Source of the DNA: JAXMHN01 sp964578605
GTDB taxonomy: Bacteria; Verrucomicrobiota; Verrucomicrobiia; Limisphaerales; SIBE01
Direction of reading: 5' to 3'
NCBI GenBank assembly: GCA_964578605.1
Contig: CAZODO010000070.1
Location: 1 to 32,635 of the forward strand
DNA length: 32,635 nucleotides
Both the position numbers and the translations under genes were made by a program. This document shows, in pieces, positions 25,862 through 32,635 of the stretch. Numbering within the stretch: the stretch's first letter is position 1; each line of letters starts with the position of its first letter. The notes beneath the pieces are model-generated. The model did not search any database. It was not told where the DNA came from and was given only the letters and a program-made list of their open reading frames with translations.

Positions 25862-26674
25862 TTATTGGCTCACGGCACCGCCGGGGCCTGCGGGGGCCAC
25901 GGCCCCGTAACCGTGCTGGGCGAAGATCTTCATCACTTGCTCAGACCGGCAGAACGCCAGGAAATCGTCACGTCCTTTTGGATTCGCGCTCTGCTTGAGC
26001 CCCACGACCGTAACGTTGAGGTCCGGGTATTCCTCTCGAGCAGGCACGAGTTCGACCTTGTTCGAATACATTCGGGCGACGTAATTCCACACGACCACGG
26101 CATCGAGCGGACCCAGAAGAAGGCCCTGGGCGATCTCGCTGTGCGTTCGCCCCATGAGCGCCACTTGGTTCATGACGGGTTCTTTAATCCCTTTCTTCTC
26201 CAGCAAAGCCACGAAGAGCTCGCCGCAGGTCGAATACCGCGGATCACCGATGCCGATCTTCAGATTCTGGTTGGTGAGATCGGTGACCGATCGAACGTTG
26301 CTTGGGTTCCCTGGGCGGACGAGCAGCACCGGTGCCAGGCGGCCGACGACGGCAGAACCAGCCCAGTACCCTGCCTCCCGGACTTTCTCTTCAAAAGGGT
26401 CATGGCAAATGAAGACGTCGCCAGGCCCTCCCGCCACAACCCGAGGCAACAGCGTCTCGGAGCCGCCCAAATCGAACAGCACCTTCACACTGTGCGCGCT
26501 TTCAAAGAGCGGTTGGATCGCCTGGGCGGGCACGGCCATGGAACTTCCGCACAGGACGCGGAGTTCGCCGGGGCCTGTTTGGGGATCGGGAGAACAACCT
26601 GCGACGAAAACGAGGCAGGCGAGAAAAGCCGCGACAGACAAAGACCTGAGGGCGGCGCGTGCATTCGACTTCAT
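25862..26674 (-). CDS. ModA-like periplasmic substrate-binding lipoprotein
   Basis: This 270-aa protein has a lipoprotein signal peptide with lipobox FVAGC (Cys27). The mature domain begins ELRVLCGSSMAVPAQAIQPL, and continues DLGGSETLLPRVVAGGPGDVF, LVRPGNPSNV, LKIGIGDPRYSTCGELF and GPLDAVVVWNYVARM. This is the order of segments in molybdate/tungstate-type binding proteins (SBP_bac_11). The usual first-lobe oxyanion serines (GSSM and GGSETLL) are present. No permease or ATPase for it lies in the window, so it is an orphan. It lies between two PQQ-like propeller genes, 11 bp from the convergent stop of the first. The ligand could be an oxyanion; a non-transport sensory role is also possible. 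Confidence 0.82.
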   Translation of the reverse strand: MKSNARAALRSLSVAAFLACLVFVAGCSPDPQTGPGELRVLCGSSMAVPAQAIQPLFESAHSVKVLFDLGGSETLLPRVVAGGPGDVFICHDPFEEKVREAGYWAGSAVVGRLAPVLLVRPGNPSNVRSVTDLTNQNLKIGIGDPRYSTCGELFVALLEKKGIKEPVMNQVALMGRTHSEIAQGLLLGPLDAVVVWNYVARMYSNKVELVPAREEYPDLNVTVVGLKQSANPKGRDDFLAFCRSEQVMKIFAQHGYGAVAPAGPGGAVSQ

Positions 26675-26740
26675 GATCGGGACTGTTTAACGGAGCCGCT
26701 CAACAGGCGCAATGCAGTAAAGGTGGGACCCAGCAATTCT

Positions 26741-26804
26741 GCCCATGAACCTCAAAACAGTTGACTTGGTTACCAACCACTTGCGCGTTTTGAGGTTCAT
26801 GGGC
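26741..26804. repeat. Perfect 18-bp inverted repeat
   Basis: Arms GCCCATGAACCTCAAAAC (26741-26758) and GTTTTGAGGTTCATGGGC (26787-26804) are exact complements, with a 28-bp spacer containing the short palindrome TTGGTTACCAA. It lies between the ModA-like start (26674) and the MITE-like element, and no T run follows. The 313-bp gap 26675-26987 holds only this and the element. It could be a mobile-element end pair, a cruciform or an operator. Confidence 0.85.
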
Positions 26805-26846
26805 GCAGTGAGCGCAACGCTGTTCCGGGGTGTTCTCATTTTAGGA

Positions 26847-26990
26847 TAGGACCACGCGCTCCGTCGCGCGCCGTTTCTAACTTCCGCTTGACCGTGATTG
26901 ACTCCGCGCAAAATTCATTCCGCTCAGTCTGCGGAATGTTTGAAGAAACAGAATGCAAACCAACGGCGGTCGACGGAGCGACTCGCCCTA
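26847..26990 (+). mobile_element. MITE-like element copy A (about 144 bp, imperfect terminal inverted repeats)
   Basis: This copy matches 32040-32186 along its whole length in the same orientation, with long exact blocks GCGCTCCGTCGCGCGCCGT, CTAACTTCCGCTT and (in part) CAACGGCGGTCGACGGAGCG. The left end (GCGCTCCGTCGCGCGCCGT) and the reverse complement of the right end (TAGGGCGAGTCGCTCCGTCG, ACCGCCGTTGG) are related, giving terminal inverted repeats of about 25-30 bp. It has no coding capacity. The right terminal CTA at 26988-26990 is the stop codon (TAG) of the 1541-aa PQQ-like gene on the other strand. Confidence 0.8.
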
Positions 26991-29900
26991 CCTGAAATGA
27001 GAGTTTTTTCTCGGTGCGAAGACGATCGACGTCTCCATCCAGGAGCCGCAACTGCACCCGCCGCCCGCTTCCGGAGAGAGAAGCAGACCTTCGGCGGGAA
27101 ATGTGCTCAACCAGCAATCGGGGCGCAACCGCTCCCAACTGGTGCTTTGCGCGGTCTGCAAGTCCCAGACGGTCACATTGCCGCTGCGAAAGAAAAGGGC
27201 GTGACGGGAGGCAGCGTAGGTGCCGCACCCGCCATCGGGGACCACATGGGGAAGAACCCTGCCGGTAGCGAGATCGAAGGCTTTGGGCCGCACGTAAAGG
27301 TTCTGGTCGACGATGGCAGGGCGCGCCATGTGCCGGCCGTGATTGTCGCTCGGCCAGGGAAACTCGGACTGCCACACGCTCTGGCCGCTCGTGGCGTCAA
27401 AGGTGTAGACGTGCAGTTGCTTGTTGCCCGACGAGACGAGCACCAATTTCCCATCGCCGCAGGCCAGGTAAACGACCACCTGCCCCGGGGCAGGATGCAC
27501 GACCCGGTCCCAGACCAAGCGGCCGGAATGGCGGTCGAGCGCCACGAGGTGCAAGTCTTCCCAGAGTTCCGGCAGGCCGATCCGGTGTGAGGGGGCGGTT
27601 TTGACCTGCGGATGACGGGATTCGAGGAAGAAAAGGTGGTCCCCTTCGATGGTGATGGTGGAATTGATGATGCTGGCGGCTGCGTACAGCCAGAGGATCT
27701 CCCCGGAGTCACGGTTCAAAGCAAAGAGGTTTTCGCTGCAGACTTTGTCGGTCACCGGCCCGTAAGTGGCGTCATACCAACCGGCGTCCGAGCCTCCCCA
27801 AAAATCGAGGTAGGCGCTGCCCTTCTTGTTGGCGCTTCCGATCAATTCCGAGCCCTGGATCGAGAGATAACCCCAATCATATTGCCACCCGCTGCGCGTG
27901 CCGGGCACGACGGGGTAGAACTGGCGGATCTCGCCGGAAGCCGCATCCAGCCGCCAGCACTCGTGCCCGATCGCCGCATAGATGGAAGCGTCGTCGGCGC
28001 ACCAATTGCTGCAGTCGCGCGGCATATTGAACCGTTGGAGCGGCGGAATCTCCCGGGTCCAGAGAATGGTGCCGTTGAAGGCGTCCAGGGCGATCACGCG
28101 TTGGAGTCCCTGCATGAACAACCGCCCGTTGGTGGCGAGCGGTGAAGGTTTGCGCCCGTTGCGATCGGCCTGCACCCGCGGACCGGGCCGTCCCAACCAT
28201 TGCACTTCCAGATCATCCGCACCGCTGGCGCCTTCGAGGGTTTCTCCGGCGTAAGCCGCATTGGCGGCGGTGCCGTATTCGTGCGACCACACTCCCGCTC
28301 CGCGCAGGGCACCGCGGCGGATTCTGGCCCAACTGCCCTGCACCTCTGTTTCGAAGTCCTGCCTGTCTTTGAGCGGCGCCAGCCAAGTCTCCAGGCTGCT
28401 TTCGCTGAGCTTCCGGAGATCGCCCGAGGGCCTGCCAACCAGCGCCACGCCTCCATAGGGGCGAAGCGACTCCACAACGCTCGCGATGGCAAACGGCTGT
28501 TCCGCGGCGCCCTCCGGGAGTTCGTGCACGACCAAGTTGGCAAAGAGGGTCGGGAAGGGAAGTTTGGCCAGCGACGCCACATGGTGCAGGAGAACGCGGT
28601 TGCCATAGGCGCCGGCTTGAAGCAGCGCCTGGCGTCCTTTCTTGACCTGCTCGAGGTCTGTTTCCACTCCGATGACCTGCAAGCGGCTTTGCTTCGCCAA
28701 AGCGTAAGCGAGTTGTCCCTGGCCGCAGCCCAACACCAGGCAGACTCCCTGTCCCACTCCCGATTTTTCGAGAATCTCCGCCGCGGCGCGGGTGGCGCCG
28801 GTCCACGCCGCATCCGCTGGGAACGGTTGGGGCGTTTCAGGCAGAAGGCGGGGATTGTAATTGAAGGCGGTATCGCATTCGAACTTCGCGGTGCCAAGCA
28901 CCTTCCCATCGACCACGCCTTGGATGGTGTAGGCGTGAACCCGGTCCTCTCGAAGCCCCTCCAGCAGCACCGTATGTTCCGTCTTGGGAACCGGGTCGCC
29001 GACCGGCCGCGGTTCTTCGCCTTCGAGGCCCCACTCCAGGCGTGTTGGCATGCGCTCAATCGTGCGCCACCAGACACGAGCCCGGTCGCGCCCGATGAAT
29101 TCGAGGCTAGGACCGGAGGCTAACTCCAGTTGGGCGGATTCAGCCTGGTCCGGCACCGGACCGGGCCGTGGCTCAGTCGCGGTCACCGTGGGTGCCCGAG
29201 AAGGTCCCGCTCGGAAGCAGTAGATCAGGCCCTCGTCAGTGCTGGCAAACAGGGCGCCGTCCGCAGCCGCCAACCCGTGTGCTCTGCCGGAGACGGGGGT
29301 TTGCCAGAGCAACTGCCCGTCCTCGGCTCGGAAGGCGCTGATCCTATCGATGCCGCCCACGTAAAGGTCCGGCCCTGCTTTGATGAGTGCGCATGGCCCG
29401 GTCCAGGGCTGCCGCCAGTGTTCCTGGCGCGTCGCCCGATCAAGCCCGACCAGCGCCGTCTCCGTGAGCAGGCAGGCTCGGTTGCCCTCCACGACGATGG
29501 CGTGCCCGCCTTGGAACGTGGCAAGCTTGGAGCGATCTTGCTCGGAGCTTTCCTGAATCCAGCCGGTCTTGTTGCCGGGACCGTAAAGGACCCGGGAATC
29601 CTCCGTGAGCAGCACAAAGCAGCCCCCTCCTCCAGGCAGCGGGCCCAGCGGATCTCCCGTCTTGCGATCAAAGAGAAGCGGAGGAACTCGGCCCTGCGGT
29701 GAGATGAGCCGCTGCTGGGAAGCGAGCAAGGCGCCTTCCAACGTGACACTGCTCAGCTTCTTGACGAACCGGCCGGCACCCTCCGGCTTGCCGGTGAGCG
29801 CATCCACCGCGCAAAGGTAAGAGTCCTTCCAAGGCAGCAAGCCCAGCCCGAAGTAAGCTGTGCCCTGGTCCACCAACACGCCCGTGCGGCAAGGCCAAAA

Positions 29901-31613
29901 GGAAATCATATGGCCGTCGTGCAGCACAAGACGCCCGCTCGGGTGAGGCGCGAACTTCCAAACCAGGCCGCCCGTCCGGGCGTCGAGGCAGTAAGCGTGG
30001 CCGTCATCCGAGCCAAAGTAAACCCGCCCCTCGGCGATGGCGGGGGCGATCCGGACCGCGCCATCGGTGGTGAACACCCACCGTTCCTTTCCGGTCCGTG
30101 CGTCCAGGCAACGAACGGAATCGTCGACCGAGGAACCGAAGCAAAGCGATTCCCCCGCCACACTGACATGAAAGACAGGGTCGTAATTCCGCATCGATTT
30201 CAACCCCCGCAAATTGGCGTAGGCATCCCATTTGGCCGGCCCGTCCCACGCCGGCCGCGGCGGTTGAGGCGCCCGATAAACCCAAGCCGGAGCCAAATGT
30301 TCCACGGCGAGGTTCTCAGGCGAACAGCCACTGCGCCGGTTGTCATGCTGGTAAGCGGGCCAGTCCTCGGCTTGATTCGGCAGAGACAACCCCGTCACCA
30401 GCCCCAACAGGAACAGGGATTGCTTTCCTCGCTTTGAACGCAGCAGGAGGAGCAACCCGGCAATAAAAGCGGCCAACGCCACACCGGCCACCACGAGCAA
30501 GGCAAGGGTCAGAACACCCGTCTTGGCCGCCAAAGCCGGCCCGGATGGCCCATCGTCTCGCGGCTGATTCGGAGCGACCTCAGGCGGTCTCTGGGCTGTT
30601 GTGCCCGCTTCTTTTTGAGGAGGAGCCACCGAGTCGAGCGAAATCTCCTGGTATCCCATGCCCGCAGCGGGCGCGGCACCCCGTCGGCCGACAATCCGGC
30701 TCATCTCCATTTTCACCATGGGATTCTCCGGATCAAACCCGAGCGCTTTGGCCAAAAGGCTCTGCCGCGCTTCGCTCCAATAGACCGGCAGCCGCGTCCC
30801 CAGCGTCCAGGAAATGTCCAACCCGCACTCGCAATCGGCGCCGATCATGGAAAGCAGGCCCGAGAGGTTGCGTGCCGCGATCTCGTCGCCTTTCATGAGC
30901 GGCCCAATCCACCGGGCCCGGCCATAAAGAATGGCGGCGCGCGGAAGCGGCGTGGGGGCCGTCCCGAGACCAAGGCTCCACAGGAGAATTCTTTCCCGTG
31001 CCAGTGCGGCGGTTTCGAGCACGACCAAGGCGGGTGGTTTGGCGATGGCCTTGGGCATGAGGTTCATCTGGGCGCCGATCTCCTCCTGAGCACCGGCGAT
31101 GGCCTGCCGGGCCTTTTGATTGGCTTCGGCATCTTCGCCTTCGATAAAGAGGATCGCGGCAAAAGCGTCGCTGACCGCGTGAAGGATGGCTTCACGCGTC
31201 GGCGAAGCAACCAGGCTGCGCAACGCCTCCGCCAAACCGTCCGAATCCCCGTCCTTCCGGTTGAAAAGGGACAGGGGCAGGACCGGGCCATCGGGCGAGA
31301 CCAGCGCGGCGGCCGGCAAGGAGGAGACCGCCTCCGGCGGCAGGTATTTCATCCCGGGATGGTCCTTCGCCTCGTCGGCATTGATGATGTCGACCCCCAC
31401 ATTGCTGTCCCGAAGCACCGAACTGGACAGCGCGCGAAACTCGGCGATCCAGGGTGCGGGAGTGCCGCGGCCATGGAACACGTAAAGACGGTAAGACTCC
31501 GCGTCGAGATCGGCGAAACCCACATCCCGCACGTTATACCGGCAAGCGCAGGCGGGCAGTTGTTGCAGGCACACCCAGGAGACCATAACCACCGCCGTCC
31601 TGAAGAGAGTCAT
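26988..31613 (-). CDS. Membrane-anchored giant PQQ-like protein with methyltransferase domain, probable gene fusion (1541 aa)
   Basis: The ATG at 31613 starts a signal peptide (MTLFRTAVVMVSWVCLQQLP); the 36 codons upstream are repeat-derived. Residues about 25-310 form an exported domain starting CRYNVRDVGFADLD, thioredoxin-like in layout but without CxxC. A linker precedes a membrane helix at 365-391. Directly after it, KRGKQSLFLLGLVTGLSLPNQA (394-415) looks like a second signal peptide. DWPAYQHDNRRSG then begins propeller 1 (417-800). A fibronectin III-like domain follows (about 830-915). A methyltransferase domain comes next (935-1100), with intact glycine motif VLGCGQGQLAYALA and acidic residue VIGVETD. 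GVWSHEYGTAANAAYA (1107-1122) opens propeller 2, which runs to the end. The stop codon comes from the adjacent MITE-like element. The fusion reading rests on the internal signal-like segment. Enzymatic role unknown. Confidence 0.85.
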   Translation of the reverse strand: MTLFRTAVVMVSWVCLQQLPACACRYNVRDVGFADLDAESYRLYVFHGRGTPAPWIAEFRALSSSVLRDSNVGVDIINADEAKDHPGMKYLPPEAVSSLPAAALVSPDGPVLPLSLFNRKDGDSDGLAEALRSLVASPTREAILHAVSDAFAAILFIEGEDAEANQKARQAIAGAQEEIGAQMNLMPKAIAKPPALVVLETAALARERILLWSLGLGTAPTPLPRAAILYGRARWIGPLMKGDEIAARNLSGLLSMIGADCECGLDISWTLGTRLPVYWSEARQSLLAKALGFDPENPMVKMEMSRIVGRRGAAPAAGMGYQEISLDSVAPPQKEAGTTAQRPPEVAPNQPRDDGPSGPALAAKTGVLTLALLVVAGVALAAFIAGLLLLLRSKRGKQSLFLLGLVTGLSLPNQAEDWPAYQHDNRRSGCSPENLAVEHLAPAWVYRAPQPPRPAWDGPAKWDAYANLRGLKSMRNYDPVFHVSVAGESLCFGSSVDDSVRCLDARTGKERWVFTTDGAVRIAPAIAEGRVYFGSDDGHAYCLDARTGGLVWKFAPHPSGRLVLHDGHMISFWPCRTGVLVDQGTAYFGLGLLPWKDSYLCAVDALTGKPEGAGRFVKKLSSVTLEGALLASQQRLISPQGRVPPLLFDRKTGDPLGPLPGGGGCFVLLTEDSRVLYGPGNKTGWIQESSEQDRSKLATFQGGHAIVVEGNRACLLTETALVGLDRATRQEHWRQPWTGPCALIKAGPDLYVGGIDRISAFRAEDGQLLWQTPVSGRAHGLAAADGALFASTDEGLIYCFRAGPSRAPTVTATEPRPGPVPDQAESAQLELASGPSLEFIGRDRARVWWRTIERMPTRLEWGLEGEEPRPVGDPVPKTEHTVLLEGLREDRVHAYTIQGVVDGKVLGTAKFECDTAFNYNPRLLPETPQPFPADAAWTGATRAAAEILEKSGVGQGVCLVLGCGQGQLAYALAKQSRLQVIGVETDLEQVKKGRQALLQAGAYGNRVLLHHVASLAKLPFPTLFANLVVHELPEGAAEQPFAIASVVESLRPYGGVALVGRPSGDLRKLSESSLETWLAPLKDRQDFETEVQGSWARIRRGALRGAGVWSHEYGTAANAAYAGETLEGASGADDLEVQWLGRPGPRVQADRNGRKPSPLATNGRLFMQGLQRVIALDAFNGTILWTREIPPLQRFNMPRDCSNWCADDASIYAAIGHECWRLDAASGEIRQFYPVVPGTRSGWQYDWGYLSIQGSELIGSANKKGSAYLDFWGGSDAGWYDATYGPVTDKVCSENLFALNRDSGEILWLYAAASIINSTITIEGDHLFFLESRHPQVKTAPSHRIGLPELWEDLHLVALDRHSGRLVWDRVVHPAPGQVVVYLACGDGKLVLVSSGNKQLHVYTFDATSGQSVWQSEFPWPSDNHGRHMARPAIVDQNLYVRPKAFDLATGRVLPHVVPDGGCGTYAASRHALFFRSGNVTVWDLQTAQSTSWERLRPDCWLSTFPAEGLLLSPEAGGGCSCGSWMETSIVFAPRKNSHFR

Positions 31614-31734
31614 GACCAAACGTTCCCAGCCCGCTCGCGCGCGGTCAATTCTGTTCCAAGCCTTTTTGATCCGCCAGCGGGCCCTTGGTATTCCTGCCCT
31701 GGCTTTGTGGCATTGTTCCATAGGCGGAAGGCGG

Positions 31735-31875
31735 AAAAAGCCGTTTACAAAACGGCGCTCCGAATGGGCAATGGGTCAATGCCAGGTCCGACCCCAGCTC
31801 GCAACTCCAGCTCGCACAACGTGTTACGATCACAAGAATCACGTGCACAGCCCTCTAAACCTGGAATTCCCCAAG
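31735..31875 (-). repeat. Dispersed 120-140 bp element, copy 2
   Basis: The - strand reads CTTGGGGAATT, TTCTTGTGATCGTAACA, GTGCGAGCTGG, GGGTCGGACCTGGCATTGAC and TTCGGAGCGCCG, then a hairpin and T run, matching 1079-1195. It contains an extra internal direct repeat of GCGAGCTGG absent from copy 1. It ends with the stem GCCGTT/AACGGC and TTTTT (31735-31756). It lies 122 bp upstream of the 1541-aa gene and points toward it. Confidence 0.8.
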
Positions 31876-31892
31876 CGGAACTGCGCAGATGC

Positions 31893-31958
31893 CTCCGTAG
31901 TGGCTCCGTAGTGGCTCCGTAGTGGCTCCGTAGTGGCTCCGTGGTGCCTCCGTAGTGG
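31893..31958. repeat. 11-bp tandem repeat, six units
   Basis: CTCCGTAGTGG is repeated six times without gaps; unit 5 reads CTCCGTGGTGC and the others are exact. The array starts 18 bp beyond the end of the dispersed element copy 2. The 742-bp gap 31614-32355 holds this array, element copy 2 and MITE-like copy B. Nothing coding is seen in it, nor a clear feature in 32187-32355. Confidence 0.95.
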
Positions 31959-32039
31959 GGGGCAGGTCCAAGGCAGGCCGTGGAGAAGAACCTCGGACGG
32001 ATATCGGAGACACCACGGGCTTAAGAGGAAGGGGAATGG

Positions 32040-32186
32040 TAGGGCGATGCGCTCCGTCGCGCGCCGTGGCTAACTTCCGCTTAACGGTGATTTACTCATC
32101 ACTCATCCATCCCGCCTAGTCTGCAGAATGTTCGAAGATAGAGAAAGCAAACCAACGGCGGTCGACGGAGCGACCTGCCCTGCTAC
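32040..32186 (+). mobile_element. MITE-like element copy B
   Basis: The left end TAGGGCGATGCGCTCCGTCG and the reverse complement of the right end (AGGGCAGGTCGCTCCGTCG) form imperfect terminal inverted repeats of about 28 bp. The interior matches copy A at 26847-26990, with scattered substitutions and small indels. Both copies are in the same orientation, about 5.05 kb apart, and enclose the 1541-aa gene. There is no coding capacity. Confidence 0.8.
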
Positions 32187-32355
32187 CTGAGTTTCAGATC
32201 CTTTCTGAGACTTGCTGCGCAGGTCCTGATTTCCCTTGACGGGCCTCTGCCGCTTGGGCAGCCTTCCGACACACCCGGACGCCGCTCATCGTCGGGGGCA
32301 ATCGTTTCAGCAGGAGCGTCGTCCAACTGGCTTCTTAGGGGAAAGCGGGATTCTT

Positions 32356-32635
32356 ATGGGCAGGGTAACTCGGCAAGACACGGCGGAAGGCGGACGATTG
32401 GGAAGACACACAAACCGCGCCACTCTTCGCGCGAGGCGTGGGCGATTCAAGCGGTTCAGCCTCACATTTCTGGCGGTGGCAACTTGGCTCCTGGCGCCGC
32501 CTCTTGCCGCCCAAACGACCGTCGTTTGGCAGGAAGACTTCGAACGACCGAATACCACCGAAGATTGGATACCGGACAACGCGGTCTGGCAGGTGGGCAC
32601 GCCCATCGTCGGGCCCGCGGCGGCTTACTCGGGAA
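32356..32635 (+). CDS. Secreted protein, N-terminal part only (cut by window end)
   Basis: ATG 32356 opens a frame that stays open to the window edge (93 codons). It has an unusually long, Arg-rich start of about 35 residues. A hydrophobic signal segment FSLTFLAVATWLLAPPLAAQ follows at about 38-57, with probable cleavage after AAQ or LAA. The mature part begins TTVVWQEDFERPNTTEDWIP and contains AVWQVGTPIVGP, a Trp-rich beta pattern seen at the start of lamin/carbohydrate-binding-like domains of large secreted proteins. The family is not recognised, and the remaining part would decide it. The start may instead be further downstream, nearer the signal segment, but no other ATG lies before it. 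Confidence 0.65.
   Translation, partial: MGRVTRQDTAEGGRLGRHTNRATLRARRGRFKRFSLTFLAVATWLLAPPLAAQTTVVWQEDFERPNTTEDWIPDNAVWQVGTPIVGPAAAYSG

Noticed and set aside
26836..27375. 179-codon - strand frame covering MITE-like copy A
   Set aside because: It consists of repeat sequence joined to an out-of-frame part of the PQQ gene, which is typical spurious repeat translation.
30300..30430. Separate internal start for the propeller half of the 1541-aa gene
   Set aside because: No ATG or well-placed GTG/TTG with a Shine-Dalgarno sequence was found at the relic signal segment, so one fused gene is kept.

Overview
The window is 32.6 kb of GC-rich bacterial chromosome. It reads most like a member of the PVC group, probably Verrucomicrobiota (Pedosphaera/Limisphaerales type). 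That placement is inferred from family content: large secreted PQQ-type propeller proteins, a Tat-exported TIM-barrel protein, a long U32 protein with a DUF3656-like middle, a DksA-like protein with lost zinc ligands beside L33 and S18, and many dispersed intergenic repeats. No rRNA gene, complete tRNA gene, transposase or CRISPR array was seen.

Layout. 1-6955 (+): an 11-bp tandem repeat, a secreted esterase, a ribose-type ABC permease and lipoprotein binding protein without their ATPase, a polytopic membrane protein overlapping the binding-protein gene, and a U32/RlhA-like protein. 6927-9946 (-): an unrecognised 721-aa protein and fabI. 10045-12815: a palindromic array of 11-bp units, then an ECF sigma factor, an anti-sigma factor and a secreted protein, closed by a strong terminator. 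12944-16146: glnB (-), then rph, a histidine phosphatase and prmA packed together (+), and a 53-aa gene with its own promoter-like site and terminator. 16221-18355 (-): rpsR, rpmG, a DksA-like gene and folE2. All four lack the usual zinc ligands or are zinc-independent types, which resembles a zinc-sparing set. 18486-21280 (+): a TatD hydrolase, a Tat-exported aldo/keto-reductase-like protein, a decayed EVE-domain pseudogene ending beside a tRNA 3'-end fragment, and a small hypothetical gene.

21364-31613 is the most unusual part: apbE (-), a 1028-aa secreted PQQ-like protein (+), a ModA-like lipoprotein (-) and a 1541-aa membrane-anchored PQQ-like protein (-). The two giants share a methyltransferase-like domain joined to one propeller plus a second 'DWP' propeller, but carry these blocks in opposite order. 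The larger one also looks like a fusion of two formerly separate exported proteins. It is bracketed by two same-orientation copies of a MITE-like element, and one copy supplies its stop codon.

The intergenic DNA is rich in repeats: three separate arrays with an 11-bp period, a 120-140-bp element present twice upstream of genes in the same relative orientation (with a hairpin showing a compensatory base-pair change), the MITE-like pair, and a perfect 18-bp inverted repeat. The window ends inside a secreted protein gene. Family assignments come from motifs read by eye; no database search was run.
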